Notes: a model not told the origin generated them from the letters alone. A DNA stretch of 64,000 bases from Halogeometricum limi (GCF_900115785.1 NZ_FOYS01000001.1:548769-612768); one strand, 5' to 3'. Positions 34,553 through 43,436 are shown, counted from the first letter of the stretch. Program-made: numbers and translations.

Positions 34553-35383
34553 TCAGTCCAGCATCCCGCGGACCATCGACGCCCCTGTCTTGAGCAAGGA
34601 CGGCCGCGTCACCTCGTCTACCTCCTCGCGGGTCAGTTTGAAGTCGAAGATAGCGAGGTTGTCCGCGAGGTGGTCGCGACTGGTCGACTTCGGCACGACG
34701 GCGACGTTTCGGTGCTGGGTCGCCCACCGGAGCGCCACCTGTGCGGGCGATTTGTCGTATCGCTCGCCGACCTCTCGGAGCGTCTCGTCGTCGAGGACGT
34801 CGCCGTGCGCGAGCGGACTGTACCCCGTCAGCACGACGTCCTCGTCTTGACAGTACCGGAGGAGCTTTCGCTGGGGGCGGAACGGGTGGAACTGCACCTG
34901 GTCCGTCAGAATCGGGACGTCGGCCACCTCTCGCGCGCGTTCCAGCATCGAGACGGGAAAGTTGCTCACGCCGACGTTGTAGACGCGGCCCTCGTCGACG
35001 AGCGCTTTCATCCCGCGCATCGTCCGCTCGATGCCGACGAGCGGGTTCGGCCAGTGGAGGAGCAACAGGTCGACGTACGGCGTGTCGAGTCGGTCGAGAC
35101 TCGCCTTCGTGGACTCGACGACGCCCTCGTAGTCGGCGTTGCGCGGGTTCACCTTCGTCGTCAGGAACACGTCGCTTCGGTCCACGTCGGCGTCGGCTAT
35201 CGCGCGCCCGACGTCGCTCTCGTTTCCGTACATCTGGGCGGTGTCGACGTGACGGTAGCCGAGTTCGAGTGCCGTCGAGACGGCGTCGTAACACTCCTCG
35301 CCGTCCATCTTCCACGTCCCGAGGCCGACTTTCGGGATGCGGACGCCGCGAACGTCGACGGTTGGTATCTCTTCGGTGGACAT
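34553..35383 (-). CDS. Aldo/keto reductase
   Basis: NAD(P)H-dependent carbonyl reductase of about 276 residues with a TIM-barrel fold. The catalytic tetrad is visible: Asp and Tyr in GYRHVDTAQMYGNE, Lys in FLTTKVNPRN, and His in LLLLHWPN. The nucleotide-binding end of the barrel shows VVPKSTSRDHLADNL, as in 2,5-diketogluconate reductase-like bacterial members. The start at ATG 35383 (MSTEEIPTVDV) avoids a 31-residue basic extension. The physiological substrate is unknown. Confidence 0.92.
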   Translation of the reverse strand: MSTEEIPTVDVRGVRIPKVGLGTWKMDGEECYDAVSTALELGYRHVDTAQMYGNESDVGRAIADADVDRSDVFLTTKVNPRNADYEGVVESTKASLDRLDTPYVDLLLLHWPNPLVGIERTMRGMKALVDEGRVYNVGVSNFPVSMLERAREVADVPILTDQVQFHPFRPQRKLLRYCQDEDVVLTGYSPLAHGDVLDDETLREVGERYDKSPAQVALRWATQHRNVAVVPKSTSRDHLADNLAIFDFKLTREEVDEVTRPSLLKTGASMVRGMLD

Positions 35384-35588
35384 GCGTGTCCGTACGCGGG
35401 TCGATTCCTTAACGTGTTGGCACGTTCCCGCGGCGTCGCTCGCCGGACGACGTTCGCCGCGGACACCGAACCGCATCGCTCAGAAAGTAAGTGGTTCAGA
35501 GAACTGCCGCATACGGACCGAACTCAATCGACCGTGTCGTCGTCAGCCTCCGTCCGCTACCGTTACTGCGTCGAAATTCTTCGCCGAA

Positions 35589-35783
35589 TTACAGACGGGT
35601 GACGTTCTTCGCGCGAGGGCCCTTGGGGGCGTCCTCGATCTCGAACTCGATCTCCGTACCCTCTTCGAGGTCCGGTCCGCCGACGTCTTCCATGTGGAAG
35701 AAAACGTCCTCGTCGTGGTCCTCGGTCTCTATGAATCCGTAGCCGCCCGTGTCGTTGAAGAAGTCGACTTTGCCTTTTGCCAT
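35589..35783 (-). CDS. cspA: Cold-shock protein
   Basis: A 64-residue single cold-shock domain that binds single-stranded nucleic acid. RNP1 reads GGYGFIE (KVDFFNDTGGYGFIETEDHDEDVFFH covers RNP1 and RNP2), then an acidic haloarchaeal surface follows, and the chain ends GPRAKNVTRL. It matches the conserved archaeal CspA length, and ATG 35783 is the only sensible start. The upstream gap to 36103 contains the promoter. Cold-shock proteins remodel RNA structure; no direct evidence for cold regulation is visible here. Confidence 0.95.
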   Translation of the reverse strand: MAKGKVDFFNDTGGYGFIETEDHDEDVFFHMEDVGGPDLEEGTEIEFEIEDAPKGPRAKNVTRL

Positions 35784-36103
35784 AGCCTCTGGACCAAGCC
35801 GTTCCCCATTGATAACCCTTCCGAGAACGTACTCAGACTCAGAAAACTCGAAACCGTCGTTTGGGTGGCTCTGTGTGGCGAATTCGACGGAATCAGTCAG
35901 TTGGTGTATGCTGACCCGACACACGGAGAGAGTCGCTTCTACGACGGCGTCGAGGACCGAAATTCCCCCTCGTTCCGCCGTTCTCTGCTCGCGCGCAGTC
36001 GCGTCTCTCACGAACGTGGCGAGAAGCGTGTGGCGAGAAGCGCGACGCCGCGAGTGAAGGGAGAAGCGCGACGCGGGGTCCGACACCGGCTGGCCAGCGC
36101 GTG
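35784..36103. other. Gene-free region between cspA promoter and GvpH-like gene
   Basis: No convincing open reading frame is present. Near the cspA end lies an A/T-richer stretch consistent with its promoter. The other end contains short direct repeats: GTGGCGAGAAGCG at 36016-36028 and again at 36030-36042, and GAGAAGCGCGACGC at 36035-36048 and 36061-36074. No tRNA, rRNA or clear hairpin terminator is seen. Confidence 0.5.
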
Positions 36104-36541
36104 TTACCGAGAGTCGGTTCCCGGTCGGAGACGAACCTGTAACACGCCGTTGTTGAACGACGTATCCGCGACGGTGACGGGGTCCCACGGGAGGGGGACT
36201 CTCCCGACGGCCCGGTCGCCGACGGCGACGACGAGTTCGCCTCGCTTCGCGTCGATACCGGCGGTTACGTCGTCTCGCTTCGTGCCGAGTAAGTCGGCGA
36301 CGATGGTGAGTTCGTCGTCCGTTCGGTAGCTATCGACGTGGTAGTCGTGGTCGTGGTCCGTCTCGTCGGGTCCGCGACTGGGTCGGCCCCGTGGCCGCGA
36401 ACCGGACGACCGTCGGGTCGAGTCGGCGCCGTCGAGGAGGTTGCTCAAGAGGTCGGTCACGGAGAAGTTGATGTCGATGCGCGTCTCTCTCGCGTTCTCG
36501 TCGGGTCCGTCTCGTTCGTCGTCGGGAGTGTGGCGTTTCAT
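36104..36541 (-). CDS. GvpH-like / Hsp20-type small heat-shock protein
   Basis: 145 residues from ATG 36541 (MKRHTPDDE). A charged, arginine-rich N-terminal region (GSRPRGRPSRGPDETDHDHDYHV) precedes an alpha-crystallin-like domain: DDELTIVADLLGTKRDDVTAGIDAKRGELVVAV, then VADTSFNNGVLQVRL, where SFNNGVLQV is the core Hsp20 signature. Databases often label such haloarchaeal proteins gas vesicle protein GvpH, but no gas vesicle genes lie nearby, so a general chaperone is more likely. A second Hsp20 lies 9 kb upstream. Confidence 0.75.
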   Translation of the reverse strand: MKRHTPDDERDGPDENARETRIDINFSVTDLLSNLLDGADSTRRSSGSRPRGRPSRGPDETDHDHDYHVDSYRTDDELTIVADLLGTKRDDVTAGIDAKRGELVVAVGDRAVGRVPLPWDPVTVADTSFNNGVLQVRLRPGTDSR

Positions 36542-36924
36542 GATGTGCGTCGTTCGCGGCCTCACCACCCGTAAGCCGGGCAGGGCAAAAAGCATCGTGA
36601 CCAGTTAAATTCGTCCGCGGGTCGTCGGGGTCCCTTCGCCTCGCAGTTCGTGACCTACTGCCCCGGACGACGACCGCACTCCGTGCGTGAATCACTCGTT
36701 GTAATCAGAACTGTGATAGTTCCAGTTCACACCTGTGGTATCCAGAGACGCACTCTCCACCCGTTTTCTCGCCGGTTCAACTCACCGGACGCTTAACGCC
36801 GCGTTTCGTTCTCCGTCGCCGAGGGGTCTCGTCTCCCAGCGGTGCGTTCGCGCGTCTCCGCTCCGAGTTCGGGACGACGCCGACCCAACCACTCTTTTCG
36901 GCTCCCGGTCTACTGGTCAGTATC
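36542..36924. other. Gene-free region upstream of GvpH-like gene and membrane protein
   Basis: This 383-base stretch separates two divergent genes and should contain both promoters. On the minus strand an ATGCTTTTTGCC element lies about 45 bases upstream of the GvpH-like ATG and is a possible TATA region. On the plus strand no clear TATA box precedes the gene starting at 36925. I see no coding segment with halophile-like composition. Confidence 0.45.
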
Positions 36925-37434
36925 GTGTCTCGTCACTCTCCGCTCCGCCGTCTGCGCGAGACGGGTCCGGTCGGACTGGTTCCCCTCGCGTGGGGATTCG
37001 CGGCGGCGGCCCACCTGCGAATCCTCGACGACAGAGCGGTCCTCGTCGGCCACCTCGTGATGGCGACCGTTCTGTTCTTCTTCGCCGTGCTCTCGTGGTC
37101 GGAGATGCGTACCCATCCCGTCTTACGGGCGTGGTTGGCCGTCGTGAGCGTCGGCTTCAGCGTCACGCTCGTCGGTGCGTACGCTCTCTTCGCCGGCGAC
37201 GAGACGCTGGCGGCCCTCGTCGTCCTCGGCTGGATGGTGCTTCCGACGCTCGCACTGTTGTACACCGGGCGACTCCTGCCGCGCGAGGAACGCGCGTGGG
37301 CGTACACGGTCGGTGGGGCGGTCTCGGGCGTCGGCGCACTCGCGTTCGCCGCGGGTGTCGCTCCGGTCGTCGCCCTCGCTCTCGCCGGTCTGGGACAGAC
37401 GCTCGGCATCGTCGTCGCCGTCGTGGAGTACTGA
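36925..37434 (+). CDS. Polytopic membrane protein of unknown function (169 aa)
   Basis: A 169-residue membrane protein with five to six predicted helices, for example GLVPLAWGFAAAAHLRI, VGHLVMATVLFFFAVLSW, AWLAVVSVGFSVTLVGAYAL and VAPVVALALAGLGQTLGIVVAV. The start is GTG 36925, giving the N-terminus MSRHSPLRRLRETG. Short charged loops include EMRTHPVLR and PREERAW. No family assignment from motifs. It is followed by a 31-codon mini-gene on the same strand. Confidence 0.7.
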   Translation: MSRHSPLRRLRETGPVGLVPLAWGFAAAAHLRILDDRAVLVGHLVMATVLFFFAVLSWSEMRTHPVLRAWLAVVSVGFSVTLVGAYALFAGDETLAALVVLGWMVLPTLALLYTGRLLPREERAWAYTVGGAVSGVGALAFAAGVAPVVALALAGLGQTLGIVVAVVEY

Positions 37435-37500
37435 GGTCGGAAGCCGGGGCGACGACGAACGGCCCGAACAGTTAGGTTCGACCCGAGTGGGACCGTACGT

Positions 37501-37596
37501 ATGCTCGGAACGATTCGCTCGATACTCCGCAGTCTGATAGACCTCGTCATCGCCGTCGTCACGTTCCCGCTCAGAGTGCTCCGGTCGCTGCTGTAG
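37501..37596 (+). CDS. 31-residue amphipathic peptide gene
   Basis: A very short open frame from ATG 37501 to TAG: a cationic amphipathic helix with basic residues (R6, R10, R25, R28) spaced along one face and leucine, isoleucine, valine and phenylalanine on the other, with a central proline at about residue 23. A GTTAGGTTC-like sequence lies upstream, giving a weak case for its own promoter. Such mini-proteins with the pattern 'LIDLVxAVxTFPLR' are recurring in haloarchaea as far as I recall, but it could also be chance. Confidence 0.45.
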   Translation: MLGTIRSILRSLIDLVIAVVTFPLRVLRSLL

Positions 37597-37766
37597 CGAC
37601 GGCACCAACTGTTTCTGGCGTGAACAGTATCTGAGACGGAATAAACAGCGAATTAAGAACTACCGATATTTGGGTATATAGTTTGTAACTAACCAGTCGT
37701 CCCACTGGCATTCAGGTGATGGTGGTCGGGGGGAACGTTCCTTTCGTCGGCCGCTGAACCCAACCC

Positions 37767-38711
37767 ATGTCCAACGAATCCGGTAGTCTGTCCCTTCGGG
37801 CAGAGAACGTGCAGTCGTCGTACCGCGCCCTCTTCGAAGTCGCCCTCTCGCTGTTCGAACGCGCCAAAGACGCGTTCTTCTACAGTTCGGCGTACCTCGT
37901 CTTGGTCGCCATCGCCGAGGTGGTGACCGTGACGTACGCGCTCTCCGTGGAACTGAACGCGGCCCCAGTCGTCGTCGGTCTGGTCACGTTCGCGGTGTAC
38001 ATGGGCGACCGAATCGCCGACGTCGACACCGACGAACTGTCGAATCCGGACCAGTGCGCGTTCGTGCGCCGCCACTACCGCGTCCTCTCCGTCCTCTCGG
38101 CCGCGTCGTACGGTCTCGCCATCGCGCTGTCGATGCTCGGCGGCCCCCTCGCCCTCGCGATTACGCTCCTCCCGGGCGCGTTCTGGATTCTCTACGCGTC
38201 GGATTGGCTCCCGTCGGTCGGCGCGCAGTTCTCCCGACTGAAGGACGTCCTCGTCGTCAACTCCGCCGTCGTCGCCGCCGCGTGGGCCGTCGCCGTCGTC
38301 TTCCTCCCACTCGCGTTCGCCGACGCGGCGTTCACCTCGACTGCCGCCGTCGTCTTCGCGTACTTCTTCGTCGATACGTTCGTCAACACGGAGATACCCA
38401 ACGTCGGCGACAGGGCGGCCGACGAGGCTATCGGCGTCTCGACGCTCCCCGTCGTCTTCGGCGTCGCGCGGACGAGACAGATTCTCCACGCGCTCAACCT
38501 CGCGCTCGTCCCACTGCTCGGGTTCGCGCTCTTGGCCGGACTGGTCTCGACGCCCGTCACCGTCGGCATCCTCGTCGGTGTCGCCGCCGTCTCCGTCGTC
38601 GTCTCGTTCCTCGGACGAACCGACAACGGCCGGCTCCTCTCCGTCGCGAGTGAGGCGAAGAGCCTCCTCGTCGTCGGCGTCGTCCTCCTCGCTTCGACGG
38701 CCGGTCTCTGA
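37767..38711 (+). CDS. UbiA-superfamily prenyltransferase
   Basis: 314 residues with about eight or nine helices. The two aspartate-rich motifs of UbiA enzymes are visible: YMGDRIADVDTDE near residue 78 and NVGDRAADE near residue 213, which bind the magnesium-diphosphate of the isoprenyl donor. The segment YASDWLPSVG also fits. UbiA enzymes attach isoprenyl chains to quinones, geranylgeranylglycerol phosphate or carotenoids (lycopene elongase in haloarchaea); this member's acceptor is not determined. Upstream TATA-like GGTATATAG (about 37672-37680) lies 87 bases from the ATG, so any leader would be about 60 bases. Confidence 0.82.
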   Translation: MSNESGSLSLRAENVQSSYRALFEVALSLFERAKDAFFYSSAYLVLVAIAEVVTVTYALSVELNAAPVVVGLVTFAVYMGDRIADVDTDELSNPDQCAFVRRHYRVLSVLSAASYGLAIALSMLGGPLALAITLLPGAFWILYASDWLPSVGAQFSRLKDVLVVNSAVVAAAWAVAVVFLPLAFADAAFTSTAAVVFAYFFVDTFVNTEIPNVGDRAADEAIGVSTLPVVFGVARTRQILHALNLALVPLLGFALLAGLVSTPVTVGILVGVAAVSVVVSFLGRTDNGRLLSVASEAKSLLVVGVVLLASTAGL

Positions 38712-38762
38712 AGTCGCTTCCGACGAGAACGTGATAATAGAATTTCATCAATGGAGGCGATA

Positions 38763-38773
38763 ATTCTTATATT
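38763..38773 (+). promoter_or_regulatory. TATA box of the 7TM histidine kinase gene
   Basis: The A/T-rich ATTCTTATATTTC is centred about 29 bases before the GTG start at 38798, which would give a transcript with little or no 5' leader. No operator symmetry is visible around it. Confidence 0.5.
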
Positions 38774-38797
38774 TCGACTGATTTAGGGACACTGTCA

Positions 38798-40477
38798 GTG
38801 CTCACCACGTCCGTACTCGTTCCGTTGCTGTTCCTCTCTATCGCGATGGGAGCCGCAGCAGCGATTCTCGCGTGGCGAGAGCGCCCCGAACCGGGAGCCA
38901 CGCCGCTCGTCTGGCTCCTGTTCGGACAGAGTTGGTGGTCGATGTGTCTCGTGTTCAAACTCCGCGCGTCGACGCTCGCGTCGAAACTGTTCTGGACCGA
39001 CCTGGAGTGGGTGGGCGTCGTCATCGTCCCCGTCGCGTGGCTCCTGTTCGCGCTCGAGTACACCGGCCGCGACGAGTACATCACGCGTCGCCGCATCGCG
39101 CTTCTCGCCGTCGTCCCCGTCCTCACGGTCGTTCTCGCGGTGACGAGTCAGTATCACGACCTCCTGTTCGTCAGACCGCAGACGCTCGAATCGACCGACA
39201 TCGTCCGGATAGAGGAGGGCGGCCTCTGGTACTGGGTCATCGCCGGCTACACCTACCTCCTCGGCGCCGCCGGCATCCTCCTCCTCCTCGGACTCCTCAG
39301 GAGCAAAGCCGTCACCTTCCGGAGTCAGGCGGTGGCGCTGTTCGTCGGCCTCCTCATCCCGTGGTCGACCAACGCGCTCCACATCGCCGGCGCTCTCCCG
39401 ACGTCCGGTATCGACCCGACGCCCATCGCGTTTTCCGTCTCCGGCGTCGTCTACGTCGGTGCGCTGACCCAGTTCCGACTGCTCGGGACGAGCCCCGCGC
39501 CCAGGAAGCGAGCGCGACAGTTCGTCTTCGACCGGATGCGCGAGGGAGCCATCGTCGTCGACGCCAACGACAACGTCGTGGACATGAACGACAGCTGCGT
39601 CGGCATTCTCGACGTCGACCCCCGGACGACGCTCGGTGCGTCCGCACAGGCGGTCATCCCGGAGTACGACCGCCTCCCGGACGACGGACCGCTCGACGGC
39701 CACCTGACGGTCGGCACCGAGGCGGGCAGTCACCCGTACGACGTGATGGTGACGCGAATCGACAACATCCGCGGCAACGAGATCGGACGGGTCATCACCT
39801 TCCACGACGTGAGTCGTCACCTCCGGCAACAGCAGCGACTGCAGGTGCTCAACCGCACCCTTCGGCACAACATCCGCACCGAGACGAACATCATCCACGG
39901 CTACGTCGACCGGTTCGCGTCCGACGAAGACGCCCAGATTGTCAAAAAACGGGCGCTCAGAATCGAAGAACTCGGCCGGAAGGGGCGGAAGGCCATCGAA
40001 CTGTTCGAGAACGGACGCGCCGGAGCGAACCCCCGACCGCTCGACGCCCTCGTCGCGCAGTGCGTCCGCGACGTCCGAGAGCGCTACCCCCGAGCGACGT
40101 TTTCGTACGACTCGTCGGCGGACGACGCCGCGGTCGCCCACTTTCTCGCCCCGGTCTTCTCGAATCTGTTAGAGAACGCCGCCGAACACGCTTCGGACGA
40201 CCCCAACGTCGACGTCACCGCGCGCGTCGAGGACGAGACTGCGGTCGTCGTCGTCGCGGACGACGGCCCCGGAATCGGCGAGTACGAACTCCAAGTCCTC
40301 GACGCCGGCAGCGAGAACGCCCTCCAACACGGAAGCGGACTCGGTCTCTGGATCGCGAAGTGGGGGACCGAAATCGCCGGCGGCGAGATTCACTTCACGG
40401 AGAACGAACCGTCGGGGTCTGTCGTCACGGTTCGGGTCCCGTGTCTCGCGGAACCCGCCGACGAAGACGGCGAGTAG
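38798..40477 (+). CDS. 7TM-PAS sensor histidine kinase
   Basis: 559 residues. The N-terminal 220 residues form seven membrane helices of the histidine-kinase N-terminal type, from VPLLFLSIAMGAAAAIL to FSVSGVVYVGAL. A PAS domain follows (about 245-345, GAIVVDANDNVVDMNDSC). The kinase core has an H-box TLRHNIRTETNIIHGYVD near residue 360, the N-box FSNLLENAAEHA near 460, G1 ADDGPGIGEYEL and G2 GSGLGLWIAKW. Such haloarchaeal kinases often lack a genetically linked response regulator; none is adjacent. GTG 38798 is the start. The ligand of the 7TM domain is unknown. Confidence 0.9.
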   Translation: MLTTSVLVPLLFLSIAMGAAAAILAWRERPEPGATPLVWLLFGQSWWSMCLVFKLRASTLASKLFWTDLEWVGVVIVPVAWLLFALEYTGRDEYITRRRIALLAVVPVLTVVLAVTSQYHDLLFVRPQTLESTDIVRIEEGGLWYWVIAGYTYLLGAAGILLLLGLLRSKAVTFRSQAVALFVGLLIPWSTNALHIAGALPTSGIDPTPIAFSVSGVVYVGALTQFRLLGTSPAPRKRARQFVFDRMREGAIVVDANDNVVDMNDSCVGILDVDPRTTLGASAQAVIPEYDRLPDDGPLDGHLTVGTEAGSHPYDVMVTRIDNIRGNEIGRVITFHDVSRHLRQQQRLQVLNRTLRHNIRTETNIIHGYVDRFASDEDAQIVKKRALRIEELGRKGRKAIELFENGRAGANPRPLDALVAQCVRDVRERYPRATFSYDSSADDAAVAHFLAPVFSNLLENAAEHASDDPNVDVTARVEDETAVVVVADDGPGIGEYELQVLDAGSENALQHGSGLGLWIAKWGTEIAGGEIHFTENEPSGSVVTVRVPCLAEPADEDGE

Positions 40478-40527
40478 GGCCCGCTTCCGCGGGTGCTCCG
40501 CCACGGGACGCGCGCGACGCCGTGCGC

Positions 40528-40947
40528 CTACGCCGACGCCGCCGTCGGTTCGGTGTACCACCACGCCCACGCGACGAGGAGCGCCTGCAACGGAAGCCGT
40601 GCCCACAGCGCCGCGTCCGACGGGTCGCGCAACCGCTCGGGGACGCCTCGAAGCTCCAGGTCGTCGCTCGTCGCCATGTAGACGTTCGCGGGGAAGACGG
40701 CCACGAGGAGGGCGACGAGCCCCCACGCCGACGCTCGGCGCGTCCGCTCGAACAGGACACCGACTCCGAGGACGACTTCGGCGACTCCCGAGAGCAAGAC
40801 GAGTGCGCGCGGCCGGGGGAACTGCGGCGGGACGACCTGTTCGTACACCGCCGGCGCGACGAAGTGGAGCACGCCGGCGACGACGTACGTGAGTCCCATC
40901 ACGTATTTGAGCGGGCGCTTCAACCGCGAAACTGAGCTTTGGTTCAC
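40528..40947 (-). CDS. DoxX-family membrane protein
   Basis: 139 residues with four helices, ending WWYTEPTAASA. The N-terminus LKYVMGLTYVVAGVLHFVAP and the segment VVLLSGVAEVVLGVGVLF match DoxX family membrane proteins (DoxX/MauE superfamily), which are often linked to respiration or redox stress. The family's characteristic G-x-x-H and P-x-x-x-V(L) residues are present. Convergent with the histidine kinase gene, 50 bases apart. Function unclear. Confidence 0.78.
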   Translation of the reverse strand: MNQSSVSRLKRPLKYVMGLTYVVAGVLHFVAPAVYEQVVPPQFPRPRALVLLSGVAEVVLGVGVLFERTRRASAWGLVALLVAVFPANVYMATSDDLELRGVPERLRDPSDAALWARLPLQALLVAWAWWYTEPTAASA

Positions 40948-41208
40948 AGTTTACGCTCACGTCGGGACGACGAAAGCGTTGCTCTCGGCTCGGGTTCCGC
41001 GGCCGATTGGCCCCCGGCACGTCACCCTGCCGGCCCGTCACCCCGCTGACGTCACCCCGACCGGTGCCGTTCGTCCCTGCACCGCGTGTGGGCAGGCCTA
41101 CGCTTCACTCGCACATTCGACGGACGCTCGGGGCATCAGTCGACGCGCCGAAGGCGTCGGCGCGGCAAATACGTTGATATGCCTGTGGCTTCTGCATTCG
41201 ATGACTGA

Positions 41209-42045
41209 ATGTCTCGTTCAGACTCTCCTCGGGCAGCGAGGGAAGCCGGAGAATCTCTCTACGAAGGAACGCTGGACGTCCTGATGCGGGGCGTCGGGAT
41301 AATTATCCCGTTCATCGTCACGCTGTACATCCTCGACGTCGCACTCGAGTTCATAACGTCGGCGCTCGGACCGGTGATTCGACTGCTCCGCTGGCTGGGT
41401 GTCATCGAACTCGTCGAGAGCGTCGGGTTCGTCCGCGTCCTGATAGAACTCAACGTCTACTCGGTCGTTATCGACTTCTTCACCGAACTCGTCGCCGTCG
41501 CCGTCCTCCTTCTCGTCATCGTCGTCGTCGGCTCCGTCGGTCGGAACCGCCACGGCGAGCGTATCATCGACCTCGTGGACCTCGCTATCGCCTCCATCCC
41601 CGGCATCGGTACGGTGTACAAGAGCTTTCGCCGCATGGGCGACGTGATGCTCGACCAGGAGGCCGAGAACTTCCAGGAGATAAAACTCGTCCAGTTGCTC
41701 GGCGACGAGGTGTACGCCATCGGATTCGAGACGAGCAAGTCGCCCGAGACGGTGACGACGGCCACCGGACACGACGACATGGTGACGATGTTCATTCCGA
41801 TGGCACCCAACCCGGTGACGGGTGGGTTTCTCACCTACGTCCCCGAGAGTCAGGTGTACGACATCGACATGACCATCGAAGAGGGCGTTCGAAGCATCCT
41901 GACCAGCGGCGTCGCGACCGGCGAGGGGGCCAATCAGACCACCGAAATCACCATGGGCGACCTGGACAAGATAACCGACATCGAACGGTTACAGGACGCC
42001 ATCGCCCGCGACGAGAACGTGGACGACGACTCGAAGCGGCGGTAG
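41209..42045 (+). CDS. DUF502 membrane protein
   Basis: 278 residues. Two membrane helices near residues 25-50 (MRGVGIIIPFIVTLYILDVAL) and 85-105 (LVAVAVLLLVIVVVGSVG) are followed by the DUF502 soluble domain: IPGIGTVYKSFRRMGDVML, VYAIGFETSK and MVTMFIPMAPNPVTGGFLTYVPE. The NPVTGGFL phrase is the strongest signature. Members are widespread in bacteria and archaea with unknown function. ATG 41209 starts MSRSDSPRAA. Upstream 40948-41208 has no gene; it holds three CGTCACCC repeats at 41020, 41036 and 41050. Confidence 0.88.
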   Translation: MSRSDSPRAAREAGESLYEGTLDVLMRGVGIIIPFIVTLYILDVALEFITSALGPVIRLLRWLGVIELVESVGFVRVLIELNVYSVVIDFFTELVAVAVLLLVIVVVGSVGRNRHGERIIDLVDLAIASIPGIGTVYKSFRRMGDVMLDQEAENFQEIKLVQLLGDEVYAIGFETSKSPETVTTATGHDDMVTMFIPMAPNPVTGGFLTYVPESQVYDIDMTIEEGVRSILTSGVATGEGANQTTEITMGDLDKITDIERLQDAIARDENVDDDSKRR

Positions 42046-42141
42046 GACCGTCGCGGCCGCAGACGCCCGACACGATTCGTCCCGCTCGCCGACCGGAGAT
42101 CAGGAGGACGTCGCTTCCCGAGCGTGTGGGCGGTGCGTCCG

Positions 42142-42807
42142 TCAGTCGTCGCTCGAGAAACCGATTTCCGCGTGTGCTCCATCGCAGAACGGCTTGTTCT
42201 CGGAGCCACCGCACCGACACAACACCGCCTCGTCGTGGTTCGATATCCGGCCATCGCCGCGAGCGAGTTCGAACGGACCCTCGAGGTGGAACGGGCCGTT
42301 CGGCCGCGCGGTCACGGTCAGCGTCTCGGGGGTGGTGTCCGTGTCCTCGGCGCGCTCGGCAGGGACGTCCCACATCTCCTCGTTGCCACCGTCGGCATCG
42401 AACACTCGTTGGTGACTGTTGTCACAGAGTGGCTTGTTCATCGAGTGTCCACACCGGCAGAGGCCGACGCGGGTGTCTTCGAGAGTGGCTCCGTCGGGTA
42501 CGGTGACGACGACGTTACCGCGGACGTACAGCGGGCCGTTCGGTGTCGCACGAACGGTGTTCTTAGCCGGGACCTGCTCCTCGGGGCTCCCGTCCGACCG
42601 CTCGTAGTGGAGTGCCCCCGTCGGGCACCGTTCGACGACTGCTGCCACCTCGTCGGCGTCGGCCGCGTCCGGGAGCACCCAGGGTCGGCGACTCACGTCG
42701 AACACGTCCGAGAGCCCCTCGACACACTCGCGAACGTGGATGCAGCGGTTAGAATCGTACACCACAGTGATATCTGTACCGCGATACTCGTGCCGGTCCT
42801 CTTCCAT
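42142..42807 (-). CDS. Ferredoxin-like / double CDGSH iron-sulfur protein
   Basis: 221 residues combining three cluster sites. Residues 1-65 form a mono-cluster ferredoxin-like domain (SNRCIHVRECVEG then VERCPTGALHY). Two CDGSH-type zinc-finger-like [2Fe-2S] motifs follow, CRCGHSMNKPLCDNSH and CRCGGSENKPFCDGAH, each with the three Cys and one His that hold the cluster. This fusion with an N-terminal divergent 4Fe domain and paired CDGSH repeats is found in prokaryotic CDGSH proteins. It likely carries electrons or clusters; the partner is unknown. The start ATG 42807 (MEEDRHEYRG) follows an A/T-rich leader. Confidence 0.88.
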   Translation of the reverse strand: MEEDRHEYRGTDITVVYDSNRCIHVRECVEGLSDVFDVSRRPWVLPDAADADEVAAVVERCPTGALHYERSDGSPEEQVPAKNTVRATPNGPLYVRGNVVVTVPDGATLEDTRVGLCRCGHSMNKPLCDNSHQRVFDADGGNEEMWDVPAERAEDTDTTPETLTVTARPNGPFHLEGPFELARGDGRISNHDEAVLCRCGGSENKPFCDGAHAEIGFSSDD

Positions 42808-43170
42808 GGGTTCGTATCTACCGATACGAGAATAAAGGTGCGCTATGACTTGGCATGACACGAATGGGGTGGAGGGGGCGCGGAGACGTTCTCGTCGGAG
42901 AGGCCTACGCAAGCCTTTCGCACACGCGTCACCCGAGCGAAGACAACTGCACGCCGTCATCGACTCGCGAGTGGCTTCAATCGTGCTTCGATAGAGAGAA
43001 CGAGCCCTTCGAATCGGACGGAGGATGTTCGTGTACATCCTGTCACGAGTATATTTACGTGACTCTTGTAGAATATCCTTCCAATTTTGAACGAATACAC
43101 GGCCAGAGTGGAACTACCCACGACCCCTGATACGAAGATGATGGCGTCGGACGCAGCCCACTGACAGTTC
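42808..43170. other. Gene-free region, partly A/T-rich
   Basis: Contains the promoter side of the CDGSH gene. A weak open frame from 42855 to 43130 encodes 91 residues, but its composition is unlike its neighbours and I do not count it as a gene. Bases 43045-43100 are markedly richer in A/T than the rest of the window. Around 42903-42935 is a segment whose translation (EAYASLSH) resembles that of 41095-41120 (QAYASLAH). Confidence 0.4.
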
Positions 43171-43291
43171 TCACTCGCTCACTGTGTTCGCTCGCTGGTT
43201 CAGAGTCCGGTCGTGTCGCACCTACAGAACCCGCCACGCTCGCTTCGCTCGGTGGTCGGGTTCAGAGAAGTGCCGCCTCCCGGATTTGAAC
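43171..43291 (-). repeat. 121-bp direct repeat, distal copy, next to tRNA-Phe
   Basis: Apparently identical over all 121 bases to 43437-43557. It begins with a TCACTCGCTCACTGTG block, carries CGCTCGCTTCGCTCGG-type palindromes, and ends in the tRNA-Phe acceptor plus half T-arm (GCCGCCTCCC then GGATTTGAAC). Between the two copies, 43292-43436 holds a 59-base palindromic segment, a near copy of the tRNA anticodon arm (43351-43378 versus 43559-43586, 26 of 28 bases) and a third acceptor/T-arm copy at 43415-43435. Confidence 0.9.
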
Positions 43292-43436
43292 TCCCGAAAG
43301 ACTCGCTGACGCTCGTCTTTCGACTTCCCGCTCGCTCCGCTCACGGGAACGGGGACGGCCCGATCTTCAGTCGAGTGCGACAGCTACTCGAATGGAAATC
43401 GTGTAGAAATCGGATGCCGCCTCCCGGATTTGAACC

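Noticed and set aside
36104-36541. Gas vesicle cluster implied by the GvpH-like protein
   Set aside because: No gvpA or other gvp gene lies within the window; the alpha-crystallin core supports a general chaperone.
42855-43130. 91-codon frame upstream of tRNA-Phe repeats with a CxCTSC motif
   Set aside because: Composition differs from neighbouring genes, no promoter or family is visible, and the A/T-rich second half looks non-coding.
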